A stretch of 64,000 nt of DNA from Massilia litorea (GCF_015101885.1 NZ_CP062941.1:1550001-1614000), one strand, 5' to 3'. Positions 28,006 through 38,449 are shown, numbered from the stretch's first letter. Notes: generated by a model not told the origin, from the letters alone. Made by a program: numbers and translations.

Positions 28006-30314
28006 TGAAAAAATCCTCCCGTAGCACCCCTGCATTCCCGACCTCGCGCCCGAATCTGCGCCGCATTGCGGCCGGCGTCATGCTGTCCTGTGCGGTGGCC
28101 GCGGCGATGCCGCCGGCGCTGGCCCAGGGCCAGGAAAATTCCGCCGCCCTTTCTTTCGTGAATGCCGACATCGAATCGGTGATCAAGGCCGTCGGCCACT
28201 ACACGGGGATGACGTTCATTATCGACCCGCGCGTCAAAGGCACGCTGACCCTGGTGTCGGAAAAGTCGCTGACCAAGAGCCAGGCGTTTGGACTGCTGAC
28301 CTCGGCGCTCCGGCTGCAGGGCTTTGCCGTCGTCACCACCGGCGAGGGCTATGCCAAGGTGGTGCCGGAAGCGGAAGCGAAACTGCAATCCTCGCCGACC
28401 CAGGTGGGCAAGCGCGGCACCCGCGTGCAGGGCGACCAGATCGCCACCCAGATTTTCCACTTGTCCTACGAATCGGCGGCCAACCTGACGGCCGTGCTGC
28501 GTCCGCTCATTTCTCCGAACAATTCGATCATGGCCAACCCGGGCAATAACAGCCTGGTCATTACCGACTACGCGGATAATCTGCGCCGCCTCTCCCGCAT
28601 CATCGCCGCGCTCGACGCGCCGGTGGCGGCCGACCTCGACGTGGTGCCGATCCGTAACGGCATCGCCAGCGACATCGCGACCCTCGTGTCGCGCCTGATG
28701 GAGCCAAGCGCCGGCGGCGACTCCGGCCGCGTCACCATCCTCGCCGATTCGCGCACCAATTCGGTCGTGGTGCGCGCCCCGTCGCAGGCACGCGCGAACC
28801 TGGCCAAGTCGCTGATCGCCAAGCTCGACCAGGCGACCACCGAAAAGGGCAACATCCACGTCGTCTACCTGAAGAATGCCGATGCCACCAAGGTGGCGCA
28901 GACCCTGCGCGCGGTGGTCTCGCAAGATGCCTCGGCAACGCAGACGACGCAGCAGGGCACGGCCGGCGGCTCGATCCAGGCCGGCGCCCAGGGTGCCGGT
29001 GGCGCGGGCGGCCTCGGCGGGGGGCAGCAAGGCCAGCAGGGCAGCACCGGCCTCGGGGGCACCAGCAATACCTTCGGCCAGGGCGGGCAGGGCGCCAGCG
29101 TCGGCGGCGGCGGTGCCCAGGGCTCCGGCTTCATCCAGGCCGATGCCTCCACCAACAGCCTGATCATCACGGCGCCCGATGCGATCTACCGCAACCTGCG
29201 CGGCGTCATCGACCAGCTCGACGTGCGCCGCGCACAGGTCTACATCGAGGCCCTGGTGGTGGAGATGAATTCGCAGAAAGCGTCGGAATTCGGCGTGCAG
29301 TGGCTCGGATTGTCGGGCAACGACACCAGTAAATACCGCGTCGGCGGCATTCAGTCGTTTAATAGCGGAAACGCCAACAACATCATCAACCTGGCCGCTG
29401 CCGCCCGCGCCGGCATCAGTTCCACGACCACGCCACCGCAACTCCCGGGATTCACGCTCGGCGTCTTCAGGCAGATCAACGGCGCCCTCGGCCTGGGCGC
29501 CGTCGCCAGCGCACTTGAAAACGAAGGCTCTGCCAACATCTTGTCGACACCGAACATGATTACGCTCGATAACGAGCTGGCGACGATCAAGGTGGGCCAG
29601 AACATTCCGATCATCACGGGTTCGTTCACGACCGGCACCAGCGGCGCGAACAATCCCTTCCAGACGGTCGACCGCAAGGACATCGGCCTGCTGATGAAGG
29701 TGCGCCCGCAGATTTCCGAAGGCGGCGTGATCAAACTCTCGATCTACCACGAGAATTCGGGCATCGACAATTCGGTGGTGCGGGCCGAGGGCATCGTCAC
29801 CACCGTGCGCGCGATCGAAAGCAATGTGCTGGCCGACGATGGCCAGATCATCGTGCTGGGCGGCCTGATTTCCGATAACGAAGACCACGGCGAAGAAAAA
29901 GTGCGGGGTCTCGGCGACATCCCGGTGCTGGGCAACCTGTTCAAGTACCGCAACCGTACCCGCAACAAGACCAATCTGATGGTCTTCCTGCGTCCGGTCG
30001 TGGTGCGCAGCAAGGAGCAGAACAACGCCATTTCGCTCGACCGCTACGAATACATGCGTGCGCTGGGCGCGGAAACCCGTCCGCAGGACGATACGATCCT
30101 GATGCCGAACCTGGGCGCGCCGGCCTTGCCGCCGCTCACCAACGGCCAGCCGCCGGCCGGCAGTACCATGGCGACGATGCCGCCGCCGGCCCCGGTCGCC
30201 GCCCGTCCAGGCGCCGCCACCGGCCCCGGCACGGGCCAGCAGGGCGCGCAGCCCCAACCGAACCAGGCGCCCGTGCCCGAATTCCGCCCGGTGACGCCGC
30301 CGAACCAGAAGTGA
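28005..30314 (+). CDS. gspD: Type II secretion outer-membrane secretin GspD
   Basis: The 769-residue secretin forms the outer-membrane exit pore. A signal peptide is cut after Ala40. The N0 domain begins at [16 protein letters not shown], followed by N1-N3 KH-like repeats, with a Gly/Gln-rich loop (about 310-375) inside N3. The secretin core carries [20 protein letters not shown] and the signature [12 protein letters not shown] Pro/Gln-rich tail (about 705-769) could host the pilotin-binding S-domain, but no pilotin gene is seen nearby. gspE follows. Confidence 0.96.
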   Translation: MKKSSRSTPAFPTSRPNLRRIAAGVMLSCAVAAAMPPALAQGQENSAALSFVNADIESVIKAVGHYTGMTFIIDPRVKGTLTLVSEKSLTKSQAFGLLTSALRLQGFAVVTTGEGYAKVVPEAEAKLQSSPTQVGKRGTRVQGDQIATQIFHLSYESAANLTAVLRPLISPNNSIMANPGNNSLVITDYADNLRRLSRIIAALDAPVAADLDVVPIRNGIASDIATLVSRLMEPSAGGDSGRVTILADSRTNSVVVRAPSQARANLAKSLIAKLDQATTEKGNIHVVYLKNADATKVAQTLRAVVSQDASATQTTQQGTAGGSIQAGAQGAGGAGGLGGGQQGQQGSTGLGGTSNTFGQGGQGASVGGGGAQGSGFIQADASTNSLIITAPDAIYRNLRGVIDQLDVRRAQVYIEALVVEMNSQKASEFGVQWLGLSGNDTSKYRVGGIQSFNSGNANNIINLAAAARAGISSTTTPPQLPGFTLGVFRQINGALGLGAVASALENEGSANILSTPNMITLDNELATIKVGQNIPIITGSFTTGTSGANNPFQTVDRKDIGLLMKVRPQISEGGVIKLSIYHENSGIDNSVVRAEGIVTTVRAIESNVLADDGQIIVLGGLISDNEDHGEEKVRGLGDIPVLGNLFKYRNRTRNKTNLMVFLRPVVVRSKEQNNAISLDRYEYMRALGAETRPQDDTILMPNLGAPALPPLTNGQPPAGSTMATMPPPAPVAARPGAATGPGTGQQGAQPQPNQAPVPEFRPVTPPNQK

Positions 30315-30321
30315 TTCCATC

Positions 30322-31743
30322 ATGACCAACCTGTTGCCTTACGCCTTCGCCCGCGACCACGGGGTGCTGGCGCGCACCGGCGATGATGCGAGCCAGAGCG
30401 TGGAAGTGCTCATTTCAAACAGCACGCCGCCGGCCGCCATCGCCGAGGTCTCGCGCCGTTTCGGCCGCATCGCCCTGCGCCGCCTCGAGCGAAGCGAGCT
30501 CGACGACGCCATCGCCGCCGCCTACGCCGCCGCCGGCGGCGACGCCAACCAGGTCTCCGAGGAGTTCGACGCCGACCTCGACCTGACGCGCCTGCTGCAG
30601 GACGTGCCGGCCATCGAAGACCTGCTCGAATCGTCCGACGACGCGCCGGTGATCCGCATGATCAACGCCTTGCTCACGCAATCGCTGCGCGAAGGCGCGT
30701 CCGATATCCACATCGAACCTTTCGAGCAGACCTCGGTCGTCCGTTTCCGCATCGATGGCGCCCTGCGCGACATCGTGCGTCCGCGCAAGGGGATCCACGC
30801 TTCCCTGATCTCGCGTATCAAGATCATGTCGCAGCTCGACATCGCCGAAAAACGCCTGCCCCAGGATGGCCGCATCACGCTGCGCGTGGGCGGCAAACCG
30901 GTCGACGTGCGGGTCTCGACCTTACCGACCGGCCACGGCGAGCGCGCCGTGCTGCGTCTGCTCGACAAGGAAGCGGGGCGGCTCGACTTGTCGCACCTGG
31001 GCATGAGCCCGGACCTGCTGCCGCAGTTCGACAAATTGATCAACCAGCCGCACGGCATCGTGCTCGTCACGGGGCCGACCGGTTCCGGCAAGACGACGAC
31101 CTTGTATGCGGCGCTGTCGCGCCTGAACGCCTCGACCACCAACATCATGACGGTGGAAGACCCGATCGAGTACGACCTCTCCGGCGTCGGCCAGACGCAA
31201 GTCAATGCCCGCATCGACATGACCTTCGCAAAAGCCCTGCGCGCGATCCTGCGCCAGGACCCGGACGTGATCATGATCGGCGAGATCCGCGACCTGGAAA
31301 CGGCGCAGATCGCGGTCCAGGCCTCATTGACCGGCCACCTGGTGCTGGCGACCCTGCACACCAACGATGCCGCCGCCGCCGTCACCCGCTTACTCGACAT
31401 GGGGATCGAACCGTTCCTGCTGTCGTCCTCGCTGCTGGGCGTGATGGCCCAGCGCCTGGTCCGTAAACTGTGCACGCACTGTAAAAAAAGCGATGGCGTG
31501 CTCTGGCATGCGGTCGGTTGCGAGCGCTGCGGCCACACGGGCTACCACGGCCGGGTCGGCGTCTACGAATTGCTGGAGACGAACGAGGGCATCCGCGCCC
31601 AGATCCACAACCAGGCCTCGGAAGCGGAAATCCGCGCGGCAGCCCAGAAGAGCGGCATGCGCACCATGCGCGAAGACGGCGAACGCTGGCTGCGTGACGG
31701 CACCACGACGCAGGCCGAGCTGCTGCGCGTAACCAAGGATTAG
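30322..31743 (+). CDS. gspE: Type II secretion ATPase GspE
   Basis: A cytoplasmic hexameric ATPase that powers pseudopilus extension. The 473-residue product has an N-terminal GspL-binding part, [12 protein letters not shown], Walker A at 251-259 (GPTGSGKTT), the Asp box ([17 protein letters not shown]), Walker B ([12 protein letters not shown]), the His box ([12 protein letters not shown]) and the zinc-binding tetracysteine (CTHC and CERC). It is two bases from gspF. Confidence 0.97.
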   Translation: MTNLLPYAFARDHGVLARTGDDASQSVEVLISNSTPPAAIAEVSRRFGRIALRRLERSELDDAIAAAYAAAGGDANQVSEEFDADLDLTRLLQDVPAIEDLLESSDDAPVIRMINALLTQSLREGASDIHIEPFEQTSVVRFRIDGALRDIVRPRKGIHASLISRIKIMSQLDIAEKRLPQDGRITLRVGGKPVDVRVSTLPTGHGERAVLRLLDKEAGRLDLSHLGMSPDLLPQFDKLINQPHGIVLVTGPTGSGKTTTLYAALSRLNASTTNIMTVEDPIEYDLSGVGQTQVNARIDMTFAKALRAILRQDPDVIMIGEIRDLETAQIAVQASLTGHLVLATLHTNDAAAAVTRLLDMGIEPFLLSSSLLGVMAQRLVRKLCTHCKKSDGVLWHAVGCERCGHTGYHGRVGVYELLETNEGIRAQIHNQASEAEIRAAAQKSGMRTMREDGERWLRDGTTTQAELLRVTKD

Positions 31744-31745
31744 CG

Positions 31746-32966
31746 ATGCCGGCATTCCGTTACGAAGCCGTCGATGCGGGCGGCGCCACGCGCAAGGGCG
31801 TGGTCAATGCCGACAGCCCGCGCGCGGCACGCGCCGACCTGCGCGTGCAGGGCCTCACGCCTTTGAGCGTCGAGGCGATCGCCGCCCAGGTCGACGCCAG
31901 CGGCGTCACCCGTTCGCGCGGCTTCGGCGAACGTCTTTCCACGGTCGAACTGGCGCTGTTTACGCGCCAGATGGCCAGCTTGCTGGAAGCGGGCTTGCCG
32001 CTGGAACAAGCGTTCACGGCCCTGCTCGAACAGGCCGAAAAGCCGTATCTGCGCGACCTGATCGCTTCCATCCGCGCCGAAGTCATGGGCGGCATTTCGT
32101 TTTCGGATGCGCTGTCGCATCACCCGCGTGATTTCGACCAGATCTACCGCGGGCTGGTGTCCTCGGGCGAACAGATCGGCCAGCTGGCGCGGGTACTCTC
32201 GCGCCTGGCCGACTACATCGAGCGCCGCAACGCGCTGGTGCAGAAGGTGCGCCTGGCGTTCACCTATCCGGCCATCGTTACCGTCGTCGCCTTCGCCATC
32301 GTCATCTTCCTGCTGACCTATGTGGTGCCGCAGATCGTGTCCGTGTTTGCCAACACCAAGCAGAAGCTGCCGCTGCTGACCGTCATGATGCTGGGCGTAT
32401 CGAACTTCATGCGCGCCTGGGGCATCCTGCTCGGCCTGGCACTGGTGGCCGCCTGGTTCGCCTGGCGCCGGGCGCTGCAAAATCCGGTGCTGAAGCGGCG
32501 CTGGCATACCTGGCTGCTGACCGCGCCCGTGTACGGCAAGTTCGAGAGAAGCCTGAACACGGCGCGCTTTGCCAGCACGCTGGCGATCACGACCGGCTCC
32601 GGGGTGCCGATCCTGCGCGCGCTCGATACCAGCCGCGACACCCTGTCGAACGTCGCCATGCGCGAGCTGGTCGAACAGGCCACCGCCAGCGTGCGCGAGG
32701 GTATCAGCCTGGCGCGGGCGCTGTCCGTCCAAAAACATTTTCCACCGATGCTGGTGCACATGATCCGTGCCGGAGAAATTACCGGCGAGTTGCCGGCGAT
32801 GCTGGAGCGGGCGGCCAATTCGCAGCAGGCCGACCTCGAACGCCGCACGCTGACCATCGCCGGCCTGCTCGAACCGGTGCTGATCCTGGCCATGGGCCTG
32901 GTGGTGCTCTTGATCGTGCTGGCGGTCCTGATGCCGATCATTGAAATCAACCAGCTGGTGCGCTAA
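31746..32966 (+). CDS. gspF: Type II secretion inner-membrane protein GspF
   Basis: The 406-residue polytopic platform protein. Two homologous helical cytoplasmic domains are visible (FTRQMASLLEAGLPLEQAF and FASTLAITTGSGVPILRAL, each in a duplicated T2SSF motif), with three transmembrane helices at about 178-200, 222-240 and 378-400. The N-terminus PAFRYEAVDAGGATRKG is typical. It precedes gspC by 11 bases. Confidence 0.96.
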   Translation: MPAFRYEAVDAGGATRKGVVNADSPRAARADLRVQGLTPLSVEAIAAQVDASGVTRSRGFGERLSTVELALFTRQMASLLEAGLPLEQAFTALLEQAEKPYLRDLIASIRAEVMGGISFSDALSHHPRDFDQIYRGLVSSGEQIGQLARVLSRLADYIERRNALVQKVRLAFTYPAIVTVVAFAIVIFLLTYVVPQIVSVFANTKQKLPLLTVMMLGVSNFMRAWGILLGLALVAAWFAWRRALQNPVLKRRWHTWLLTAPVYGKFERSLNTARFASTLAITTGSGVPILRALDTSRDTLSNVAMRELVEQATASVREGISLARALSVQKHFPPMLVHMIRAGEITGELPAMLERAANSQQADLERRTLTIAGLLEPVLILAMGLVVLLIVLAVLMPIIEINQLVR

Positions 32967-32977
32967 CAAGGATACCG

Positions 32978-33664
32978 ATGAAGCGTCTGCCTCTCTTATT
33001 TACCCTGCTTGCCCTGATCTTCCTGGCCGTGTCGGCCACCTACTGGGGCATGCAGCTGTACAAGCCGGTACAAAGGCCGATCGCCGCGGCGCCGGTCGCC
33101 AGTGTGCCGGAACCCTCGCCCGATGCCGCCGCCACGCTGTTCGGCGGCCAGCCGGTCGCGAACGTCGCCACCAATTACCAGCTGACCGGCATCGTCGCCG
33201 CCGGGCGCGACAGTGTTGCGATCATCGTGGCCGACGGCCAGCCGCCGAAAGCCCTGAAGGTCGGCCATGAACTCAATCCAGGCGTCAGCATCAGCGAAGT
33301 GCACCCGCGCTACATCATGCTGTCCGAAGGCGGCGTCATGAAACGCATCGACCTGGCGGCCGACACCAAGCCGGCCATCGCGCTGTCGGGCGGCGCCGCG
33401 TCGCCGCTGCCCGTGCCGCCGCAAATGGGCCGTCCGACGCTGGCCCCGGCCGGCGCCTTGCCGGCAAGCGAGCCGCAAACGGCGCCCGGCGCCGTGCAGA
33501 GCCCGCCACCACAGGGCGAAGTCAATCCGGTCGTGCCGCAAGGGCAGGAACCGCCGCAGGAAGGCCCGCCCGCCGACGTCGCCCCGCCGCCGAACCAGCC
33601 GCAAATGCCGCCGCCGACCCGTTCGGTAGGCAGCCCGGTCAGCGGAACCAACCCGGTACGTTAA
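32978..33664 (+). CDS. gspC: Type II secretion inner-membrane protein GspC (no PDZ domain)
   Basis: A 228-residue bitopic protein with a transmembrane helix at about 4-26 and a periplasmic homology region (about 50-125, containing NYQLTGIVAAGRDSVAIIV and LNPGVSISEVHPRYIML) that contacts the secretin. Instead of a C-terminal PDZ or coiled coil it ends in an about 95-residue Pro/Gln-rich tail. It is the last gene of the operon, whereas in many species GspC comes first. It is convergent with the XRE-type gene. Confidence 0.88.
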   Translation: MKRLPLLFTLLALIFLAVSATYWGMQLYKPVQRPIAAAPVASVPEPSPDAAATLFGGQPVANVATNYQLTGIVAAGRDSVAIIVADGQPPKALKVGHELNPGVSISEVHPRYIMLSEGGVMKRIDLAADTKPAIALSGGAASPLPVPPQMGRPTLAPAGALPASEPQTAPGAVQSPPPQGEVNPVVPQGQEPPQEGPPADVAPPPNQPQMPPPTRSVGSPVSGTNPVR

Positions 33665-33671
33665 CCGGGCC

Positions 33672-33696
33672 GGGTGGCCGCAACGCAGGGCCACCC
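33672..33696. terminator. Hairpin at the end of the type II secretion operon
   Basis: GGGTGGCC at 33672-33679 pairs with GGCCACCC at 33689-33696. It lies exactly between the gspC stop and the stop of the convergent regulator gene. There is no T tract; the bidirectional role is inferred from position. Confidence 0.45.
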
Positions 33697-33697
33697 G

Positions 33698-34429
33698 CTA
33701 GCGCCGCAAGGCCGTAAACGCGGCAAATTCCCACGATCTGAACCCGACCAGCAAGGTCATCCCCTCTCTTTCCTGCGCCGGCAGGCGCCGGTCGTGCCGG
33801 TGCAGGCGCGTCAACTCCCCGGCCAACTGGTGGATCTTCTGTGCCAGCTCGGCCGCGCTGGCCGGCGACAGCCGCGCCGGCAAGCACATCAATGTCTCGC
33901 CGGCGCCGTCGAAGCGTCCCGCAAAATAATCCGGCACGATCTGTTCCCGAAAATAATGTTGGACCGGTCCGTCCGGCAGCCAGTGAAACGCGTTCGAGAC
34001 GCGCAGCGTGTAGCGGTTCAGCGGGCGCAGTTCGATCAGGCCGAGCCGGTCGAGTTCGGCCAGGCAGCCGATGCACTCCGCCTCAGTCAGGCGATAGGTC
34101 TCGACGATCTGCTCCATGCTCCAGTAGCCGAGGCAGCAGATCGCCACCAGCAGCAATCTCGGCTTGGCGACGAGCGAGGTTTCCTGGGGCAGGGTCAGGG
34201 CGTCGGGCTGGGGGCGGCTATCGGCCGCGCGGCGCAGCACATCCTCGAAGGCGATGCCGGTGGCCTGGCAAATCTGCGCCAGGCGCGACAGCGGCATGTC
34301 TTTCTGGCCAAACATCCGCTTGACGCTCGACTCGCTCATGTCGATGCGTTCGGCCAGGGTTTTATAGGTGAGATTGGCCGCGCGCAGTTCGGCGCGCAGC
34401 ACGTCGACGATCAGCTCGGGTGAGCTCAT
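33698..34429 (-). CDS. XRE-type helix-turn-helix regulator
   Basis: A 243-residue protein. Residues about 8-68 form a lambda-repressor-like DNA-binding domain (TYKTLAERIDMSESSVKRMF with DMPLSRLAQICQATGI following). The C-terminal 170 residues hold a second winged-helix-like stretch (WSMEQIVETYRLTEAECIGC ending in a strand) and an unrecognised part. No ligand domain can be named. It is divergent from the zinc-protease gene across 226 bases, so it may regulate that gene and itself. Confidence 0.8.
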   Translation of the reverse strand: MSSPELIVDVLRAELRAANLTYKTLAERIDMSESSVKRMFGQKDMPLSRLAQICQATGIAFEDVLRRAADSRPQPDALTLPQETSLVAKPRLLLVAICCLGYWSMEQIVETYRLTEAECIGCLAELDRLGLIELRPLNRYTLRVSNAFHWLPDGPVQHYFREQIVPDYFAGRFDGAGETLMCLPARLSPASAAELAQKIHQLAGELTRLHRHDRRLPAQEREGMTLLVGFRSWEFAAFTALRR

Positions 34430-34655
34430 GGGGATCCTGTACTCGGCAATGGGCGCCGATCAATGTACAGGCGAATGATCCAGGCGGCAAGGTGCCCCGC
34501 GGCCGATCTGGCTCGCGGCCCGGCTTGCGCTAAACGAGCTCAGCCTGAAAAAACTTCCATTAGATTCGTAGAGGTTCGTCTCGGCGAACTGACTTGCCGG
34601 CTTCCTCGCGGGCAAGGTTAACCATAGGCATACGGCGTACTTCAAGGAGATGGTC
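34430..34655. other. Divergent region between XRE regulator and zinc protease, with a candidate operator
   Basis: Inverted half-sites CTGTAC (34437-34442) and GTACAG (34465-34470), 22 bases apart, lie just upstream of the regulator start and could be an autoregulatory site. No strong sigma-70 promoter is evident. An AAGGAG ribosome site at 34644-34649 serves the protease gene. Confidence 0.35.
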
Positions 34656-36278
34656 ATGTCGAACAATCAGCTTCAAACACCTGAACGAATTTCCGCGGCT
34701 ATCGGTGCCGCTTTCGCGGAGGATAGCCAAGACGTCCAGCAAGCGCTCGTGCAGCCGGCATTCGGCGCGGCCGCTCCCGAACCCGAGCTGAGCGGAAACG
34801 GTTTTACTTACCGCCATGATTGGGGTCTGCGCCGCGGCCAGTGGAAGCTCCGGCTCAACTGGGGAGACGTGAACCCGCGCTCGCGGGTGTTCGTGTCGAT
34901 CGGCGAAGGCGCCGGCGCCGGCCCGGACGCCGGCAAGTTCCTCGGGGACGCCCGCTACACGCTGCACAATGTGGCGCCGCGCGCCGGAGGCGTCGACATC
35001 TGGGTGAACATCGAATGGAGTTCGGATATCCGGCTGTATGTCGACTACCTCGTGGTGAACCCGCCTGCGACGATCAGGACGGTGCAGGTCACCGTGCAGC
35101 GCCACAGCACAGTCGCCTTGACCGACGCGGAGGCCGATCGTATCTTGGGCGACATGGGAACGATTCTCCAGAGCGACGACTCGCCTGCGGACGTGGCGAC
35201 CCCGGTCCGGTTCGTACGCAACGGGCCGGTCCAGCTGTTGCCGGCGGCGATCCCCGCGGCGATCCAGACCGAGGCCGACCTGACGGCACTGCTCAACGCA
35301 GGTTCCGGGGTCAAGATCGTGCAGGCGATACGCTGGTGCGGCGGTCCGGGCGGCTCGATCATCGGCTGTGCCCCAGTCGGCAGCCCGACGGTCAACCTGG
35401 CGGCCGTGCGCTTCACCGCCAATCAGGAAGGGCTGATCTGGGTGCACGAATATGGCCACAACTGCGGCCTCGGCCACCGCACGGATGACCTCAGGGCCGT
35501 CATGTACCCGAGCGTCGGCGCCGACCACAACGTGGTCAACAGCGCCGAGTCCGCCAGTTACCTGGCCGGCCCGCTGGCCGTCACCGGCGCCGTCATGGCG
35601 TCCAGCTGCCTGCTCGGCGCCGCCGTCCAGCCGCCGCAGGACGTGCGCGCATTCGTTTCCCAGCACTGGATCGCAGGGATTCCCTACGAGGCGGCTTCCC
35701 ACTACACCGAGGAAGACGCCAAACGGCTGCTGGAATGGTTAGTCAACGAGCCCGAACAGCATGAGGAGTTCCTGCCGGAGATCGTCACCACGCTGGGCTT
35801 TATCGGCAGCGAGCTCGCCGTCCAGCCTTTGATCGATTTCGTGCAAAGCCCGCGCGCCAGCCAGGCCGTGTTCAATGCGAAGAACGCCGCCCTGATCCAT
35901 CTCGGCGACCTGATCAACAAATCGGGAAGCCAGGCCGCGCTCGCATTCCTCACCCAAGTCGCGACCGATACGGCAGCGGCGAAAACCCTGGCCGTGCCGC
36001 GGGTCGACATCGCAGCGGCCGAAGCGGGTGTAGCAGGTGTGAGCGCGCCCGGCCTGGAGGAGCTGGCGGCCGAACTGGCGGTGTCCGCAAGCTTCGGTCT
36101 GGCGCTGGCGGGCAAACCGGAAGCGGAGCAGACCTTGATCAAGCTGGCGCAGGACACGAAGGCCTTCCCCGCTGTCAAGGCGGCGGCAGCGGAAGCGGCG
36201 GCGTTGTCGCAGAAGATGCGCGCCCAGGGCCAGGCGGCGTATTACAGCGCGAAGTGTGAAGGGAGCAAACAGCCGTAA
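34656..36278 (+). CDS. Metzincin-like zinc metalloprotease with C-terminal helical repeats, no signal peptide
   Basis: A 540-residue protein. The motif HEYGHNCGLGH gives His264, Glu265, His268 and His274 of the metzincin consensus HExxHxxGxxH, and VMYPS with Met283 fits the Met-turn. Residues about 50-150 are beta-rich, perhaps a carbohydrate- or protein-binding module. From about 345 to the end there are Ala/Leu-rich HEAT-like repeats. The start at 34656 is chosen because AAGGAG is six bases upstream; the ATG at 34650 overlaps it. No Sec or Tat signal is visible even though a type II secretion operon is adjacent. An intrinsic terminator follows. Confidence 0.78.
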   Translation: MSNNQLQTPERISAAIGAAFAEDSQDVQQALVQPAFGAAAPEPELSGNGFTYRHDWGLRRGQWKLRLNWGDVNPRSRVFVSIGEGAGAGPDAGKFLGDARYTLHNVAPRAGGVDIWVNIEWSSDIRLYVDYLVVNPPATIRTVQVTVQRHSTVALTDAEADRILGDMGTILQSDDSPADVATPVRFVRNGPVQLLPAAIPAAIQTEADLTALLNAGSGVKIVQAIRWCGGPGGSIIGCAPVGSPTVNLAAVRFTANQEGLIWVHEYGHNCGLGHRTDDLRAVMYPSVGADHNVVNSAESASYLAGPLAVTGAVMASSCLLGAAVQPPQDVRAFVSQHWIAGIPYEAASHYTEEDAKRLLEWLVNEPEQHEEFLPEIVTTLGFIGSELAVQPLIDFVQSPRASQAVFNAKNAALIHLGDLINKSGSQAALAFLTQVATDTAAAKTLAVPRVDIAAAEAGVAGVSAPGLEELAAELAVSASFGLALAGKPEAEQTLIKLAQDTKAFPAVKAAAAEAAALSQKMRAQGQAAYYSAKCEGSKQP

Positions 36279-36305
36279 CAGGACGATCCGTCGGATCGCG
36301 CAGCG

Positions 36306-36335
36306 CCCCGGCCTTGGTACTGGCCGGGGTTTTTT
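36306..36335 (+). terminator. Rho-independent terminator of the zinc-protease gene
   Basis: An eight-base GC stem (CCCCGGCC at 36306-36313 with GGCCGGGG at 36322-36329), an eight-base loop and six T residues. It is 27 bases past the stop codon. Confidence 0.9.
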
Positions 36336-36339
36336 AATT

Positions 36340-36540
36340 TCACTCGTCTTCCGGAACCAGCGGCGCCTTTTTCAGCTGCTGCTTGGCGGCCTGGCGCTCG
36401 GTTGACGCCGGCTTGGCGTGTGGACCGGCCGCGCGCGCCTTGGCCAGGGCCGCGATGGGATTGCGCGGCTTGCCGAATTGCTGCGCCGGCATGGCGCGCA
36501 GCATCATCTTCTGCCGGGTTGCAAGTGCCTTGTTCGCCAT
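36340..36540 (-). CDS. Small basic protein downstream of hslU
   Basis: A 66-residue, Lys/Arg/Ala-rich protein with an excellent GGAAGGAG ribosome site before the ATG at 36540. It begins 20 bases after the hslU stop, on the same strand, so it is probably the third gene of hslV-hslU. The sequence (MANKALATRQKMMLRAMPAQ at the start, a KKAPLVPEDE end) shows no known domain, membrane segment or cysteine. High charge suggests nucleic-acid or ribosome association, but this is a guess. Confidence 0.6.
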   Translation of the reverse strand: MANKALATRQKMMLRAMPAQQFGKPRNPIAALAKARAAGPHAKPASTERQAAKQQLKKAPLVPEDE

Positions 36541-36560
36541 GTCCTCTCCTTCCCGAAACC

Positions 36561-37898
36561 TTACAGCACGTAGCGCGACAGGTCCTCGTTGGCCGACAGC
36601 ATGTCGAGCCGTTCGTTGACATAGGCCGCGTCGATCGTGATCTGTTTATCCTGCGTATCGCTGGCGTGGAACGAAATTTCCTCGAGCAACTTTTCCATCA
36701 CCGTGTACAGGCGCCGCGCACCGATGTTCTCGGTCCGCTCGTTGACGGAAAACGCGATCTCGGCCAGGCGGTGGATGCCGTCCTCGGAGAAGGTCAATTG
36801 CACGCCTTCGGTGCCGAGCAAGGCTTCGTACTGCGTCGTCAGGCAGGCATCGGTGCTGGTGAGAATGCGTTTGAAGTCGTCGATCGAGAGCGATTCGAGT
36901 TCGACCCGGATCGGGAAGCGCCCCTGCAGCTCGGGGATCAGGTCCGACGGTTTAGCAAGATGAAACGCGCCCGAGGCGATGAACAGGATGTGGTCGGTCT
37001 TGATCATGCCGTACTTGGTATTCACGGTGGTGCCCTCGACCAGCGGCAGCAGATCGCGCTGCACGCCGGCGCGCGAAACGTCGGCGCCGCCGTGCTCGGA
37101 ACGGGTCGCGATCTTGTCGATCTCATCGAGGAACACAATGCCGTTGTTCTCGACGTTGTGGATCGCCTTTTGCTTCATCTCGTCTTCGTTGATCAGGCGT
37201 GCCGCTTCTTCCTCGGCCAAGACCTTCATCGCCTCCTTGATCTTCATCTTGCGCGCCTTCTTGCGCGTGCCGCCGACGCCGGCGAACATCGACTTGATCT
37301 GTTCCGTCATTTCTTCCATGCCGGGCGGGGCCATGATTTCCATCTGCGGCGCGGCGTCGGCGACCTCGATTTCGACCTCGCGGTCGTCGAGCGAGCCCTC
37401 GCGCAGGCGTTTTCTGAACGTCTGGCGCGTGCTGTCGCCTTCTTTCGCTTCGGCCGAGGCGCTGACATTGAAGCCGAAGTCGCGCGCCGGCGGCACCAGG
37501 ATGTCGATGATGCGGTCTTCGGCCGCGTCTTCGGCGTGCTGGCGCACCTTTTTCATTTCGCTGGCGCGGGTCTGCTTGACGCCGATGTCGATCAGGTCGC
37601 GGATGATGGTGTCGACATCGCGCCCGACATAACCCACTTCCGTGAACTTCGTCGCTTCGATTTTAATAAAAGGCGCATCGGCCAGCTTGGCCAGGCGGCG
37701 GGCGATTTCCGTCTTGCCGACGCCGGTCGGGCCGATCATGAGGATGTTTTTCGGGGTGATCTCGTGGCGCAGCGGTTCCTGCACCTGCTGGCGGCGCCAG
37801 CGGTTGCGCAGGGCGATGGCGACGGCGCGCTTGGCTTTACCCTGGCCGACGACGTGCTTGTCCAGTTCCGAGACGATTTCAAGGGGGGTCATGTTCAT
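36561..37898 (-). CDS. hslU: ATP-dependent protease ATPase subunit HslU (ClpY)
   Basis: The AAA+ unfoldase ring of the HslUV protease. The 445-residue product has Walker A ([15 protein letters not shown]), the GYVGRD pore motif, a long I-domain (about 110-245), Walker B ([12 protein letters not shown]) and the sensor-2 region near the C-terminus ([19 protein letters not shown], quoted in landmarks). It ends in ...DLSRYVL, the tail that activates HslV. The start at 37898 ([19 protein letters not shown]) is the family start. It lies 14 bases after hslV. Confidence 0.97.
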   Translation of the reverse strand: MNMTPLEIVSELDKHVVGQGKAKRAVAIALRNRWRRQQVQEPLRHEITPKNILMIGPTGVGKTEIARRLAKLADAPFIKIEATKFTEVGYVGRDVDTIIRDLIDIGVKQTRASEMKKVRQHAEDAAEDRIIDILVPPARDFGFNVSASAEAKEGDSTRQTFRKRLREGSLDDREVEIEVADAAPQMEIMAPPGMEEMTEQIKSMFAGVGGTRKKARKMKIKEAMKVLAEEEAARLINEDEMKQKAIHNVENNGIVFLDEIDKIATRSEHGGADVSRAGVQRDLLPLVEGTTVNTKYGMIKTDHILFIASGAFHLAKPSDLIPELQGRFPIRVELESLSIDDFKRILTSTDACLTTQYEALLGTEGVQLTFSEDGIHRLAEIAFSVNERTENIGARRLYTVMEKLLEEISFHASDTQDKQITIDAAYVNERLDMLSANEDLSRYVL

Positions 37899-37912
37899 GG
37901 TATGCGCGCCGG

Positions 37913-38449
37913 TCAGTCCAGCGTTTCGATGATGTGGGACAAATTGGTGTAGATGCACAGCTCGCCGGCGATGGTCAGCGCCTTTTTGACGACTTCGCCT
38001 GGCGGCAGGTCGGTGTTTTCCTGCAAGGCTTTCGCTGCCGACTGGGCATAGATGCCGCCGGAACCGATCGCGCCGATGCCGTCCTCGGGCTCGAGCACGT
38101 CGCCGTTGCCGGTGATGATCAGGGTCGTTTCCCTGTCAGCCACCAGCAGCATCGCCTCCAGCTTGCGCAGCATGCGGTCGGTACGCCAGTCCTTGGCCAG
38201 TTCGACCGAGGAGCGCAGCAGGTTGCCCTGGTGCTTCTCGAGCTTCGCCTCGAAGCGGTCGAGCAGGGTGAACGCGTCGGCGGTGGCGCCGGCGAAGCCG
38301 CACAGGACTTTACCTTGGTAGAGCTTGCGCACCTTGCGTGCCGAACCCTTCATGACGACGTTGCCCAGCGTAACCTGGCCGTCGCCGCCCAATGCGACCT
38401 TCTCGCCGCGGCGCACGCTCACAATGGTGGTGCCGTGAAATTGTTCCAT
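37913..38449 (-). CDS. hslV: ATP-dependent protease proteolytic subunit HslV (ClpQ)
   Basis: A proteasome-like threonine protease. The 178-residue product begins [20 protein letters not shown]; the catalytic threonine is the first of the Thr pair exposed after removal of the propeptide. GDGQVTLGN, the [20 protein letters not shown] segment and [11 protein letters not shown] are all normal. The start at 38449 is preferred over 38497, which would add a Cys-rich stretch foreign to the family. Confidence 0.97.
   Translation of the reverse strand: MEQFHGTTIVSVRRGEKVALGGDGQVTLGNVVMKGSARKVRKLYQGKVLCGFAGATADAFTLLDRFEAKLEKHQGNLLRSSVELAKDWRTDRMLRKLEAMLLVADRETTLIITGNGDVLEPEDGIGAIGSGGIYAQSAAKALQENTDLPPGEVVKKALTIAGELCIYTNLSHIIETLD

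Noticed and set aside
27915..30329. 804-codon leftward open frame antisense to gspD
   Set aside because: It mirrors gspD exactly and has the composition of an antisense frame. The gspD product is complete and recognisable.
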